Part shown: positions 24,460 through 35,900 of the stretch, piece after piece
Layout of the letters: every line of letters begins with the position of its first letter
How positions within the stretch are numbered: position 1 is the stretch's first letter
DNA from: Sternotherus odoratus
Lineage: Eukaryota; Chordata; Testudines; Kinosternidae
Length of the DNA stretch: 64,000 nucleotides
Assembly: GCA_032164245.1 (NCBI GenBank)
Contig: JAVMKO010000004.1
Span: 37,611,626 to 37,675,625 of the forward strand
Direction of reading: 5' to 3'
Position numbers and translations under genes: made by a program
Notes under the pieces: model-generated
Seen by the model: only the letters and a program-made list of their open reading frames with translations
The model's database searches: none
Told to the model about the DNA's origin: nothing

Positions 24460-24609
24460 CTCTGGCCTGAGTGTTTGGGGCATGGCCACCCCAGCTGAGC
24501 CTACTCCCCAATCAGGCCTGGAAGCCTGCTAGCTCCTGGCCTTAACCCCTTCCTGGGCTATCCCAAGCCCTTTTCTGTAGGGGGCAGGTGGTCACCCGGC
24601 AACAGGCAT

Positions 24610-25038
24610 GTTAAATATAAGAATACTTTGAAACCACAGTAAACTGCCAAATGAGGTTGTGATATCACTATCACTGGAAATATCCCTGGCTAAATCTGAT
24701 TCCTATTTACCAGGGAAAATAAAATTAATTCTGCTACAATTCAGGAGAATGGACCATTAGGTATTCAGGTGTAGGCAAGTGGAGCAAAAGAAGTTTAATG
24801 GGGATTTTGAATATATATCAGTTCTGTTTTCTTGAAGGTTTTTATGAGTTTTCAGGTACTAGTTCTATGTAACAAACAAATATTAGAAGGAAATTAGCCC
24901 TACCAAATTAATACTTATTTTATTTATTTATAACAATATATACAAAAAGCACCTTTTCTAGCCTTTAGTTGTCTTTGTTAAAATGTAAATATATAATCAA
25001 TAGATTCCTAAGCCTGTGTAGTAGTGGCCACTTCTAAA
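24610..25038. other. No gene recognised
   Basis: AT-rich DNA downstream of the LTR. No family recognised. Confidence 0.35.
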
Positions 25039-25344
25039 TCAAACGACTCTTAACATCAGGTCTATGACAATATTATTATTTCTATTGTAAGTAATAGTGT
25101 ATTTAAAGTTTCTCTGTAATTGATGTCTGTTGGCTTCCATCTCCAAGTCCAAACTGAACACTACATGTATAAACTCTAGATGGTGCCTCATCATCATGGC
25201 TTTTCCTCTCTTCACTGTGCAAGGGAAAATTGTTCCCTGGGAAGCTCTTCTAATTTCATTTAGTTCTAGGCAAACTAAGTGGATGTAGATGATCAGTGCA
25301 CAGCATATGATACAAATGACTATCCCTCCACTTTTAAATCTCAT
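25039..25344 (-). CDS. Uncharacterised 101-codon open frame with one membrane-like segment
   Basis: An ATG-initiated minus-strand frame (ACAATGAGA context) encodes a hydrophobic segment, GGIVICIICCALIIYIHLVC, at about residues 6-25. A mixed charged region without low complexity follows. It could be a small type II membrane protein exon. I recognise no family, no splice signals were verified and there is no neighbouring gene. Chance is the more likely explanation, since a frame of this length is not rare in 64 kb read in six frames. Confidence 0.12.
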   Translation of the reverse strand: MRFKSGGIVICIICCALIIYIHLVCLELNEIRRASQGTIFPCTVKRGKAMMMRHHLEFIHVVFSLDLEMEANRHQLQRNFKYTITYNRNNNIVIDLMLRVV

Positions 25345-26360
25345 TGTTAATGTAATCGCACACTAACATCTGCTGTTCTGAGCATCACAAATAGGTTCCT
25401 TTGAGTGTAAAGGTTTACTGAGCACTGATAGTTTACTAAGAATAGAACATGTGCAGCTAATAGAATGCACAACTCTTTAATGTCAAACATTATCTGGAAA
25501 GTTTATAGAGGAGTCTTGCTATACAGAGCTTGTCAGTTTGCCCTCTCAAGAATGATCTTACATGTATGATTACTACTCATTTACTAAAGTATAAGTTCAT
25601 TTAAAGAAAAAACCCACTTCCTTAAGAACAGTATTTTGATAAGTAACCAGACTTCTTGTTTTATTTTGTTTATAATCCTACATCCTAATGTAGATCCTGA
25701 TCCAAAGTTCATTGGGATAAATAGAAAAACTCCTATTGACTCTAATGAGTTTTGGACCTGGCCACAAACCCTGATGTTAATGGGAGTTAGGGCCAGGAAA
25801 AGTTCTCAGCAGAGTAAATGTCTTCATACTCATTGATACACTTTTTTGAAAATATACAAAGATCTAAAGAGCTGCCCTTCCAGATCTCTAGGTTCCTTAA
25901 TACAAATGAAGGGGGAAAAGGAAAATATGTAATTATTAACTTACCACTCCTTCTTCTCTGCCCAATAACCAACCATCTCCCCAAAACACAACTTCCTTTT
26001 ACTGTGCTGATCTCACCCCATCAAATGCCCACTTCATGCAGCAGCATGTGCAAACAGATGTGCATTGCACCATCCCCTGAAGGTCAAAAGACCAAAGCTA
26101 GTTCAGATAGGAACATGGTGGATAGCTTATTTCAGAGCTGAGTTGTTCTTGAGGTATTTTAGTTTATTCCACACTTACTTCTAACTAGTGGCCCAAAGGG
26201 ACAGGGCAACAAGATGCTGACTGCACATCTAAAATGCAGACGCTGATTAATATCGGCCTCTTGATAACTTTTTTTTTTCATAATTACATAAGCAACCAAA
26301 CCCCATTAATCTTGGCTACTATGGCTACCATGTGACAGCTGTTATGTACAGTGTGTTATA
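25345..26360. other. No gene recognised
   Basis: AT-rich. 25680-25765 carries words of the old 'cattgg..../tattgactctaatgagtt' dispersed repeat. Nothing else recognised. Confidence 0.35.
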
Positions 26361-26364
26361 GGTG

Positions 26365-26660
26365 ACTTCCAAGACATCTATCCTCCTGACCCCACCTTCT
26401 CCAGTACCATCATCCTTCCCACTCCTCACTTGCCACCATCTTTCCTGCTGTTGCTAATCCCATCTTCACTTTTTCCCTCTTGACCAGAATCCCTCTCTCT
26501 TCTCCTCCCCAGTGCCAGCATCCCCGTCTAGCTCCCTCTTACTTCTCATCTCCATGGACAACATCCTCTTACTTCTTCTCCCTGTGATAGCAGTCCTGTC
26601 TTTCTGGCTCCCCCTTCTTCACTCCAGCATCCTCCTCATTCCATTTTCTCCTGATGGTCA
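26365..26660. repeat. Polypyrimidine tract, about 300 bp
   Basis: The plus strand is dominated by C and T with recurring 'ccagcatcctc', 'cttcttctccc' and 'ctccctctt' words. It may be a decayed tandem repeat. Such tracts can adopt triplex (H-DNA) structure. No coding content. Confidence 0.6.
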
Positions 26661-27521
26661 GGATCCATAAGATTGAAATAGTCACTACATGGCATCTCAT
26701 ATTTTCTTTTAAAAATAGTCTTTCAATCAGCTGTGCATTATGGGAGATCTATATACATCAAGGTATTCGTAGTATTAGACTAAATAAGGAAGCTTTGAAA
26801 GGATAGGAAATTATTTCTGTAGTTTAAAAGACAGAAAATGAAGTATCTATGTTACAGCAATACAAAAAGCTAAAAGCCTAGAATGTGGCACTTTATTACT
26901 GAGGTTTTTCAGAGTTATCAAGTATTCCTGTGAAAAATGATTGGGGCTATCAAGATGTAAAACAGCAGCTGCGGCCATCTGAAGTGGCAATTTATATCTT
27001 GTGCAGTTATGGTCAGATGTGAGCTGCAACAAAAAATAATAAAAGGATATTTAAATCAGGCTGAGTTAATGAAAGGACCAACCCAAAGATCTATACTCAA
27101 TGTATAGAATTCTTGGTAAAATTAAGGTTACAAATATTCCGATAATATGTTTACAATAGTAGCTATCTGTATAGAAGGACAAGATATATTAAATCCAATA
27201 CTCTTGTAATTATAATTGCCACTGCTTTACATTGATTATAAAGTATGTAATCAATGTACTAAATTTAAGCAAAAAGTATTGCAAAATGCAGCTGCAGAGT
27301 AGATTAATTGTAATCCCAAAAAATTCACATTATTTTGTTTCTGTTTGTTGTTTCTAACGGTTTATTACATGAGGCCCATATCCTCTAATTAGCTTTGCAT
27401 ACAGTAGCATGGAGCCTATCAATTTCATTCTGAACTCATAAAGGATCCAGACCATGGTGCATTATAACCCAGACGATGATACCAACTACTTCCAAGGCAT
27501 TTTCACTAGAATGATTTCCAT
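26661..27521. other. No gene recognised
   Basis: AT-rich, no motif or repeat family recognised. Confidence 0.35.
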
Positions 27522-27731
27522 ATTAAGATTTTAATAACCCAGAGCAGAGCTGGGTGAATAATGATTATTCTATTTTATTTCAAACATTTCTTGAAATTCA
27601 CATTTATTTGTATATAGTGATATTGTAAAAACTGGGTGAATAAAAAAAACAAGCTCAAAGTTGCATATAAAAATGCACAATTCATTGAATATTATGTGCC
27701 CAGCTCTGCTCTGGGTTATTAAAATCTTAAT
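27522..27731. repeat. Perfect 33-bp inverted repeat, 144-bp spacer
   Basis: Arm 1 (27522-27554) begins ATTAAGATTTTAATAACCC and ends GCAGAGCTGGG. Arm 2 (27699-27731) is its exact inverse. Weaker complementarity continues inwards from both arms (TGAATAATGATT against AATATTCA). No target duplication was found. Exact identity in otherwise decayed DNA suggests a recent templated inversion rather than an old transposon. Confidence 0.85.
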
Positions 27732-28381
27732 TTGTTTAGAAAAGCCAAAAGTGACCACTCCACTTTGTTTTTGAAGGAGGAGCTATCTGAGCTGTCCAAG
27801 AATTCAATACCATTGTTCTCTTGTTACCGGCACATAACATTGGTGCAAGTGGTCAGTTGGCTTCTGGTGCTGGGCAAGAAAAGAAACTGAGGTCTATTTC
27901 CAAGATTGTCATTAGATGAAGCATGGAATCATTCTGGGTAAAAATGCCTCATACCATCATCTGGATTATACATACAAATAAAAGATCCTAAACATGTAAC
28001 TGCATCACTCGAGTTCTCTAAAAGATCTGGTGAAACTGCTGTAGAAATCTAGGCCCTGTTCATTCAGTCATATCTGCTAGCAGAGACCCTTCCACACAGG
28101 CTTCTTATTCCACCAGAAGAAACATTTAGAGAGGGGATGGCAGACACCTATTTAATTCAGTGACCTCCACATGGGTGCAGGGTGTGGACAAGCTTCTGTG
28201 ATTGGAGCCTTGGAACTTGTATTATGAAAGGGAACATAAATACCATCCTCAGATCTTAAATATGAAACCTATAATTATTTGTCACTTTCCTAAGATTAGA
28301 TCCTGCAAAGTGCTGAATATCCATGCTTTCCAGTTAAGTCAGTGCTCATCCCTTCATAGTATTAGACCATCAGATTGCAGG
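27732..28381. other. No gene recognised
   Basis: AT-rich, no family recognised. Confidence 0.35.
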
Positions 28382-28530
28382 GGTCTGATTCTCCACTGCC
28401 TTGCACCTTGTGTGGAATTTACACTGGGGCAAAGCAGACGTAAAGTTCTGCTGCTTCATTTTACCAATGCTTTTACATCCACTTTGCACAAGTAAATTAC
28501 TATACAAGGTGCATGGCTGTAAGGAATCAG
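28382..28530. repeat. Palindromic interspersed repeat, copy 1
   Basis: 'ctgattctccactgccttgc' ... 'tttacactggggcaaag' on the left is answered by 'cactttgcacaagtaaatta' ... 'aaggtgcatgg...gaatcag' on the right, forming an imperfect hairpin of about 150 bp. The element at 38505-38652 shares the same words. Probably an old hairpin-type DNA repeat of amniotes. Confidence 0.5.
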
Positions 28531-29024
28531 TTTATATGTGGGTATGTTCTTGTCATCTTCCTATGAATCACATAGGGGAATAGCACTTCAAAATGCATAT
28601 TGATCACCCATTAGCTCTGGATAACAGATCTAGTTTTATTAGGTCTTATTAATACTGAGTTTCCTTAAGACAATCCAGCAGCCTTCAAAAGTTGTGACAC
28701 CTGGGAATATTTTTTCTGTTCCTTGTTCCAGGGTTCCAGTGTGATTATTCAAGGAGCTCCCCAGGAACCATTATATTTTAATGATTCTGTTAACAATAGA
28801 CTCTGTGTCTTCAGAGGTGACATCTACTATAGCTCCTGAATAGTACTGATTAAGTAGAAATTCTTAAAAGCAGTTCATGTTCCAAAAGGCTCCCAAGGCT
28901 GCAGAACAATTTAACAAATTTTGAGGGCAGGTGCCCTCAAATATGAGGAATGTTATAGAGGAAACAAGTTCTTACGTTTTTCCTACCAGCATCATCACAA
29001 TCTTTTTTGCATCCAGCTTTAGTC
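28531..29024. other. No gene recognised
   Basis: AT-rich. Nothing recognised. Confidence 0.35.
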
Positions 29025-30045
29025 AGTTGCTCTTCTTCCAGGTGCTGATTTTGGCTTGGCATTGAAAAAGCAAGGTGACAGTGCTACTTGGCTTTAATGT
29101 AAAAGAGATGTGGAGCTTGGTGTCAACTACACACTGCTGGTACTTCAGCTGTGTTAACTCACCAGTTCTCTCTATGGTTTGATATAAAATTGTGAACAAG
29201 ATGGAGAAGAGGATAGAGCCTTGTAGGACTTTGGAGGTGGATGAACAGTTATCCATATGAACCTCTGCATTTGGTCTAGGAGGAAGGACCAGAGCTATTT
29301 TAGGGCATTTCTATTTAAACTTGCTTTTTTGAGATGGGAGTATTTGGTGACCAGTAGTATCAGATGATACAGAGAAGTCCAATGCGAGAAGTATGGATGT
29401 ACTTTCTCTGTTTCTGGACAGAATGAGGTCATCCACCAGGGCATCAAATGCTGTCTCAGTACTATGGATTAGCCTAAAGCCTAAATAAGAGGTCCAGGAT
29501 AATGGCAGATGGCATTGGAAATTTTTTTTCTTTTTTTTTACTAGCTTCTCAAGTAGGAGAGGGAGATGCTAGGTCTGTGAGCTCTCTACCATCAAGTGAT
29601 TCCTTCTTTTTTACTGTTTGGACTATTGCATGTTTTAGGGTGGGTAGTAGATTCCCCTTATCAATGCAGACACCCTTTGTTACTGCAACTCTTGGGAATC
29701 TCTATGTTCTTTTGCCTTCCAGGAAGGGCAAACATCAAAATCACATATGTTGGCAGTAATTGCCATTGCTGCATCTATGACCACTACATGGGCTAAACTC
29801 TTGGAAGGAAGGTGTTGTGTTTTGATGTTACTCTTGAGAGCCTATGAGATCATGCTGAATGCAGATGATCTTTTCTGTGAAATAAGATAGTTCCTTCTAA
29901 TGGGAGGTGTGGTAGACTGGAGATTTGTCTAGATTGACAAAGCAACTGATGATCCAGAGAGAGAGATCAACAGCATGTGACTTAGCTGCCTCTATGGCAG
30001 GAGAAAGGTAAGGTGTCTTTGCTTCCTCAGTGACAGAGGAATTGA
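29025..30045 (-). pseudogene. L2-type LINE reverse transcriptase relic
   Basis: On the minus strand the translation gives, from 5' to 3', a KHAIVQTVKKKESLD segment with RPSIS/LSYL (near 29600). Next come STETAFDALVDDLILSRN and SILLALDFSVSSDTTGHQIL (29345-29466). Then comes NCSSTSKVLQGSILFSILF (the usual GVPQGS region), followed by QCVVDTKLHISF, which stands where YADD is expected. This order fits L2-clade RTs. The catalytic YADD has decayed to CVVD, and stops and frameshifts separate the blocks. A Harbinger MITE inserted just beyond its upstream side at 30072. Confidence 0.7.
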
Positions 30046-30071
30046 TTTGTAGAAATTATTTTCATGTCTGA

Positions 30072-31156
30072 GGGTATGTCTTCACTATAGGTCTAGGTCG
30101 ATTTCCCTTAATTCGATTTTCTAAACTCGAGTTTAGAAAATCGAATCAGTGTGTCCCCACCAGGACAGCAGGTCGACAGTGGTCGACACTGTCTGTCCTT
30201 GAACTTTTGCAGGGGGTCGACATAGCCCGCATTGCACTGTGGGTAGGTAGCCCACAGTGCAATGCGTGCTGGACCCCCCCCCCCCCCCCGCCCAAGCAGC
30301 CCCACGGACCCCCCCCCGCCCGAACAGCCCCCCCCCTCGCCGTACCCACCCGCCCGAGGGGGGGTGGGGGAGCCAGCGCGCGGCTGCTTGGGCTATGGGC
30401 TCAGCTGCCTGGTGAAATTGACCAGACAGCTGAGCCGATCCCTCAAGCAGCCCCGCGCGGGCTTCCCCCCCCCCCTCAGCAGCCCCGCGGACCCCCCCCG
30501 CCCGAACAGCCCCCCCAACAGCCCCCCCGCCCAAACAGCCCCCCCGCTGGACCCCCCCCCCGCCCGAGGGGGGGGGGGGGAGCCGGCGCTGGGCTATCCG
30601 CTCAGCTGCCTGGTGAAATTGACCAGACAGCTGAGCCGATCCCTCAAGCAGCCCCGCGCGGGCTTCCCCCCCCCCCTCAGCAGCCCCGCGGACCCCCCCC
30701 GCCCGAACAGCCCCCCCGCCCAAACAGCCCCCCCGCTGGACCCCCCCCCCCCGCCCGAGGGGGGGGGGGGAGCCGGCGCTGGGCTATCCGCTCAGCTGCC
30801 TGGTGAAATTGACCAGACAGCTGAGCCGATCCCTCAAGCAGCCCCGCGCGGGCTTCCCCCCCCCTCAGCAGCCCCGCGGACCCCCCCCCCCGCCCGAACA
30901 GCCCCCCCCCCAAACAGCCCCCCCCTCGCGGGGCTGCTCAGAGGTCGGAGGCTTAACTGCTGATGCCTCTTCACTAGCCCACAGTCGAGCTTGTAATGTT
31001 GAATTTAGCCTTACTTCTCTCGTTAGGCAGGAGTTCCGAAATCGATCTTGAGGGCCCTTTAAATCGACTTTAAGGGCATGTATGTGAAGACAGGTACACC
31101 TTTAATTCGACCTAACGTCGTTAAGGTCGAATTAAAGTGGTAGTGAAGACATGCCC
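30072..31156 (+). mobile_element. Non-autonomous Harbinger element (derivative of the 48.5-kb element)
   Basis: The left end GGGTATGTCTTCACTATAG and the right end, inverse of GGGCATGTCTTCACTACC, match the full-length element at 48497-53259 in the same orientation. Flanks are TGA on both sides (30069-30071, 31157-31159), a variant of the usual TWA duplication. The last ~190 bp ('cttcactagcccaca', 'gaatttagccttacttct', 'cctaacgtcgttaa') match the right end of the full-length element closely. The middle is a C-run-rich repeat array. Long proline- and glycine-rich frames on both strands (30133-30963) are composition artefacts. Confidence 0.85.
30390..30870. repeat. Tandem array, about 190-200-bp unit, three copies, inside Harbinger derivative
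   Basis: The phrase 'gctgcctggtgaaattgacc' followed by 'agacagctgagccgatccct' and 'caagcagccccgcgcg' occurs at about 30407, 30608 and 30797. Each copy is followed by runs of C of variable length. The phrase itself is a short palindrome (TCAGCTG ... CAGCTGA). Confidence 0.85.
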
Positions 31157-31159
31157 TGA

Positions 31160-31345
31160 GTCTGTGTTTGATCACATTGTCTGCCCTCAGTGTTTAAGTT
31201 ATCATCCTTCCTGCTTTTTTGGTGTCAGGTTATTTGAAAAGGGTGATTTTTCTGACTGTCCAAATAGAGTGCTTTGGTGTCTATAGCAGTAATAAAGGAG
31301 AGGTGGTAGACTTTCATGGATTCTTCCACTTTTTGGTCTCCTGGT
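31160..31345 (-). pseudogene. Possible upstream continuation of the L2 relic
   Basis: Minus-strand translation gives TAIDTKALYLDSQKNHPF, which loosely resembles the short segment before the RT core in L2-like elements. If so, the MITE at 30072 split the L2 copy. Weak, word-level evidence only. Confidence 0.25.
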
Positions 31346-32093
31346 AGGTAGGTACAGTCTCTAAATACCTACATGGGGAAAATAAATTTGATAACAAAGG
31401 ACTCTTCAATCCTAAAGACAAAGTATTGTGGTGGATTCTTCATCACTGAACCAGACTAAGTTCTAATTTCTTTAAGATTTAATGTACATGTTTTATATTC
31501 CAGCTGTTTTCCCCACTATCTTTATCTTTTTCCAATTCCATGTTTTCTTTATAACTTAGCAATCCTCTCATTTTTGTATCCATTCCAGCTTTTGTTTTTC
31601 TATTCACTCTTTCCCTTCATTTTCTTTCATCCTCTTTTTGTAATTTCACACAAATATGAACATTACTCCAAACATATAACTCGCTTTCATGATCCAATAG
31701 ATAATGTTTAGGGGAAGCCTGATGTAATCAGACAGAGCTGCAGAAGAGACTCTGAAGAGGGTACAGAAACTCTAGAGTCTATTGCAGACTGGGATTGATG
31801 AAGGGCTGTTGACATCTGCTGATTTGAAGGTTGAGCTATGCATCTGCTTATCTAGATGGACCATTCTGCAGCCTATTCCCATCTGAAGTCTGCATATGTA
31901 ATAATTCTTTCTACAAACTATAATATGATAAATATTAATCTGTACATCAGTCTTCTAAATTTGTATGATAGTATAAAAGCATCTTTACACCTTTACAGCA
32001 ACAATTTCCTTTAAAATGTCCAAATCTGTTTAAATATACATATTATGTAGTTCCCGTATGTGGACATTTCCCAAGCCTATGCATACTATAGCC
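31346..32093. other. No gene recognised
   Basis: AT-rich; 31540-31650 is T/C-rich. Nothing recognised. Confidence 0.35.
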
Positions 32094-32309
32094 CAAAGAT
32101 TCTCAAACTGGGGATTGGGACCCCTCAAGGGGTTACAAGGTTATTACATGGGAGGTCACAAGCTATCCAGCTTCCACTCCAAACCCTTCTTTGCCTCCAG
32201 CATTTATAATGATGTTAAATAAAAAGTGTTTTTAATTTATAAGGGGGAGTCACACTCAGAGGCTTGCTATGTGAAAGGGGTCACCAGTACAAAAGTTTGA
32301 GAACCACTG
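32094..32309. mobile_element. Short hAT-type MITE
   Basis: The left end CAAAGATTCTCAAACTGGGG and the right end, whose inverse reads CAGTGGTTCTCAAACTTTTG, are hAT-type termini sharing TTCTCAAACT. The inside has 'gacccctcaaggggttac' and 'gtcacactcagaggctt'. No convincing 8-bp duplication is left (CTATAGCC against CAGTCTGA), so the copy is old or the ends have shifted. Confidence 0.65.
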
Positions 32310-32657
32310 CAGTCTGACTTGGCTCATGTAATCAGATGACTCTGGCTTCTTACACTGTACATATCTGTCTTAAGGTTTGACTATGCAGACACAAAAAGCC
32401 AAGGTATGAATCTACAGTGCACAAGTTTGCTGCATACTAACTGGCTGTGTGGTCCTTGCTACAATGCACTAAAAGTTCCAAAACACCAGTACAGCAAAGC
32501 TCAGTGAGGAACTTCTAGGGTGTAGTAGCAGGGTCCATATGACCAGTTAGCATGTTGCAAGCTAGTGCACCATAGATTCACATCCTCACTTGCTGCACAT
32601 TAAAACTCCATGTAGTCAAGTCCTTAGAGTTTTATGCTTCCGCCCATCACTGTAGTA

Positions 32658-32948
32658 CCTTGTGGCCTGTCAGGGTAATCTGCTGGTGGGCGGGTCAGAC
32701 AGTTTGTTTATATTTGCATGGCCGCCTGCAGCTCCTAGTGGCTGCAGTTCACCCTTCTCGGCCAATGGGAACTGCGGGAAGTGGTGCGGGCCGCAAGGAC
32801 GTATTAGTTGCTACTTCCCGCATCTCCCATTGGCTGGGAATGGCAAACCATAGCCACTGGGAGTTGTGGGTAGCTGTGGAAATATAAACAAACTGTCTGG
32901 AGGCCTGACAGCAAATTACCCTGATAGGCCGCAGGTTGCCCATCACTG
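32658..32948. mobile_element. Palindromic hAT-type MITE with perfect 8-bp target duplication
   Basis: CTGTAGTA at 32650-32657 is repeated at 32949-32956. The element is a long imperfect palindrome: 'ggcctgtcagggtaatctgc' on the left, inverse of 'gcaaattaccctgataggcc' on the right, with 'cagacagtttgtttatattt' and 'ccaatgggaactgcggga' also mirrored. The right end reads CCCATCACTG. The left end has lost about 12 bp of the matching terminus. Frames of 63-75 codons inside are artefacts of this GC-rich palindrome. Confidence 0.85.
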
Positions 32949-32956
32949 CTGTAGTA

Positions 32957-35900
32957 TCTGAGCACCTTCCATGTAAATGTATAATATTATATTCTTGTCA
33001 TTTACAAACTACAGCTGCTGTGTCTCTTCACAATAAGATGGGGAAAATTAGTGCTCTGAGACAATTTATCTAATCTTGAAAATTAGCTGCCAAGTCTTCA
33101 AGTTATACAATATTACATTCCTCATAGATTTATTTTCACCTCACTCCTCTTTAGTGCTAATCTCAGATGTTCCTTCCCACATACTTTCATACTTCTAGCT
33201 GAAGTTCTTAGCTGTAATTTTTATCTGTATTCTACCTCCTTTTTATGTTTAAGCTGATGCAGTTATCACACCTACAGTCATACACATTTATTGGTTTAAT
33301 GGTTGTGTCTAAATTGAGGCATACATTTGACTCCCACTTGTGTGTCAAATGTCAAGATCAAGGTGATACAACTTCTATGACTGGATCCTTGCAGCTGATA
33401 AGCTGCTTTGTGACACTTGATGGTGGAAAAGATGGCATAATCATTTGTGTGGAAATTTTCCTGGAGTTTCCTGAGTGGTGATTGGGTTGGGAGGAGATGT
33501 GGTTAGAATACTGGAGACTGTTACACCCAGACATAATTCAGAGAGATTCTGAAACTGCTCTAAGTTACACCAATGGCCAAATTAGCTCTTAGAATGTCTG
33601 GGAAATGGGCAGCAAAAATAACACTGTCATTTTTATCCTCTACCCACTCTATCTGTTTCAACTTGAGCTCTGATGCAGCTGAGACTCTGTTTCTCAATTA
33701 TGCGCTGTCTCGCTGATGATCAAATACCTCCCATTTTGTAACTATTCAGTCATTCTTTTTTATTTTAATAAGTGTCTTAATAACTTTTGGTCTTATTTTT
33801 TGTGTATACCGGTCAATGGACAGACATTTAGCTCCCAGTGGCCAGGGAATTTGGCCAATCAGTGGAATTCATCATCCTATATACTCCACACCACTGTAAA
33901 TAAAACAAGGGGCTTGACTGTGATATAATTTACACCATTGTAAATCAGGAGTCACTTAGCTGATGTCAAAGGAGTTACACTGATATAAATCTGATATAAA
34001 TAGAACCAGAAGCAAGCCCAAGAACTGTGAGAATAAGTAATGAGGGCCTCCTTCTGGCCATGAGAGTAGGAGATATGTTTTACTCCTCCAGCAATGGCTT
34101 TTGTGTGCACAGTTTTCTTCCCATTTTCAGGGCTGTTTGCTGAAGCCAACAATATTCCTGTTGACAATCATAGTGGCTGCCATCCAGCGCTCAGATTCTC
34201 CAAGCAGGCATACCCAATTAGTGGAGTTTCACATCCTGTGGCTGGATGTAAGAGTGAATTCCAACTGAGAACAATTTAGCACAGTTCCTACAGGCTCAGC
34301 CAATTACTGACTTCCCTTCAGCAAACCTATTAGAACTACTTAAAGAGCAGCTGAAAATTATTCTCATCTACCATTACGTGTCTTCATTTTTTTAGGGATT
34401 TGCACATATCAGAAAAATTAGTAATTGCGGCTATGAGAAACAGAAAGCTGTGAGTGTAGTTAAAGCACTGTTCAATAGGAACAGGTGCACTGGGGAAATT
34501 TCATACTAAATCATCAGCAGGCCGATATGCTGTGGCTGGATCTAGACTAATGTGTCTTTTCCATTATCTTTGCCTCAAATAATGCTGTCCTTGCTGCTTC
34601 TAGAATGATAATCAGAGACTGAAGCTGCATTGTGGGCTTAATCCTACAACCTTTAGTCCAATACTTCCATTTTATGGGGGTTGTAAGGCTGGGTCCTATG
34701 CTTGGTATCTAGTAATGTTGCTCATTTTCATTTAAAATTGAGCCAATAAGACTTGTGAGGTCACTGAAGAATATTAAAATTATAAATTACCACTTAACAT
34801 TTTTTTGAGGGCATGGGGGCCCGCTCGCAGGTGAGGGGACTCAGTAGGGAAGCATGCAATTGGATTTTTCAGCAGTCAGTCTGCAAAGAGCCAGCCGGGA
34901 GCAAGGGGGCTTGAGTTGTAGCACTCTCCTTAAGGAAGAGCACTCTCTCTTGCTCACTCTCCATTTTTGGTTCTTGGGTCTCTGGATTTTAAGAAATAAA
35001 ATAGTGTTACATGGCAAGCTCCTTGAAAGAGTACTGTATCTGTTTGCATTTGACTCCTCCGTTTGTATACCATGAACATAACAACTTGATTCTCAGTTAC
35101 ACATGTGCACACTTTAAGGCTAGAACAGTATAAAAGGCCCATAATGAATCAGGTCCATAATGTAGATAATGAAAGAATCAGTGATTTGCTGGTCTTACAA
35201 TGGAGAGCATTCAGAAATGTCCTATATCTGGCAATCCAATAATTTTAAGACCAGTTAAGGTTGTTACTGATGAATGCCACTGAAAAGTGATTTTGTTTTG
35301 CTTGAGATGCAAAGAAAGTCCTTGTTTAAAACATATAATGCACATTTCATCTACAGTGGTAGCTTTCAGATATCATCACTCAGGGTTTCATAAAATTATT
35401 TTCACGGAATTTAAAAAAAGACCTGCCAGTATTTTGCTTCCCTTTAAAAAGCTAAATATTTTTTTCTGAAATATTCACAAGGTCAGATCCTAAAGTCCTT
35501 AGTCAGGTTTTGCTCCATTTTTACTAGAAGTCAATTTTAGTTTCCTGAGTAAGCAATGAGTAAAATGAAGTAAGAACCTTAAGATTTGATTCATTGATTT
35601 GTATTTTTTCCCAGAACCACATGAAATTGATCATTTTGAAAAACATCTCAATGTGCTCAATATGTGAGCTACTGTGCAGCATATTATTCACTTAAAATGT
35701 ATTTGAACTAGTTTTGGAAATGCATGTAGTACTTAATTGCATTAGTGTAGTTAAAGTTTTAATAAACAATAAAAATAATCTTTTCTGGAATTATTGTTGC
35801 CTTTAGCTATTTTGAATGATTAAAAGATCCAAATCAATATTGCTCAGTTAATTTTAATAATGAGTTTAGTGATGCAGAAGAAAGCTCTCTCTTTTCGTTA

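Larger units (their letters stand above)
23881..24604 (-). mobile_element. Solo LTR (724 bp) with 5-bp target duplication
   Basis: Read on the minus strand the block begins TGTTGCCGGGTGACC and ends CCCCGTGACA, the TG...CA ends of a long terminal repeat. GGCAT at 23876-23880 is repeated at 24605-24609, a 5-bp target duplication. A minus-strand TATAAA (24454-24459), embedded in GAGTATAAAGGC, is a plausible promoter. No gag, pol or second LTR follows within the window, so this is a solo LTR left by recombination between two LTRs. Five-base duplications fit both Gypsy-type elements and some endogenous retroviruses, so the class is left open. Confidence 0.75.

Noticed and set aside
23876..24609. 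CpG-island promoter of a host gene
   Set aside because: TG...CA ends and the GGCAT duplication identify an LTR; no host exon follows.
25039..25344. Firm call of a host membrane-protein exon
   Set aside because: One hydrophobic stretch is not enough; no splice sites, homologue or neighbouring exon could be shown, so it is listed only at low confidence.
30133..30963. Proline- and glycine-rich frames up to 233 codons
   Set aside because: They read through C runs and a tandem array in a Harbinger derivative and have no start context or domain.
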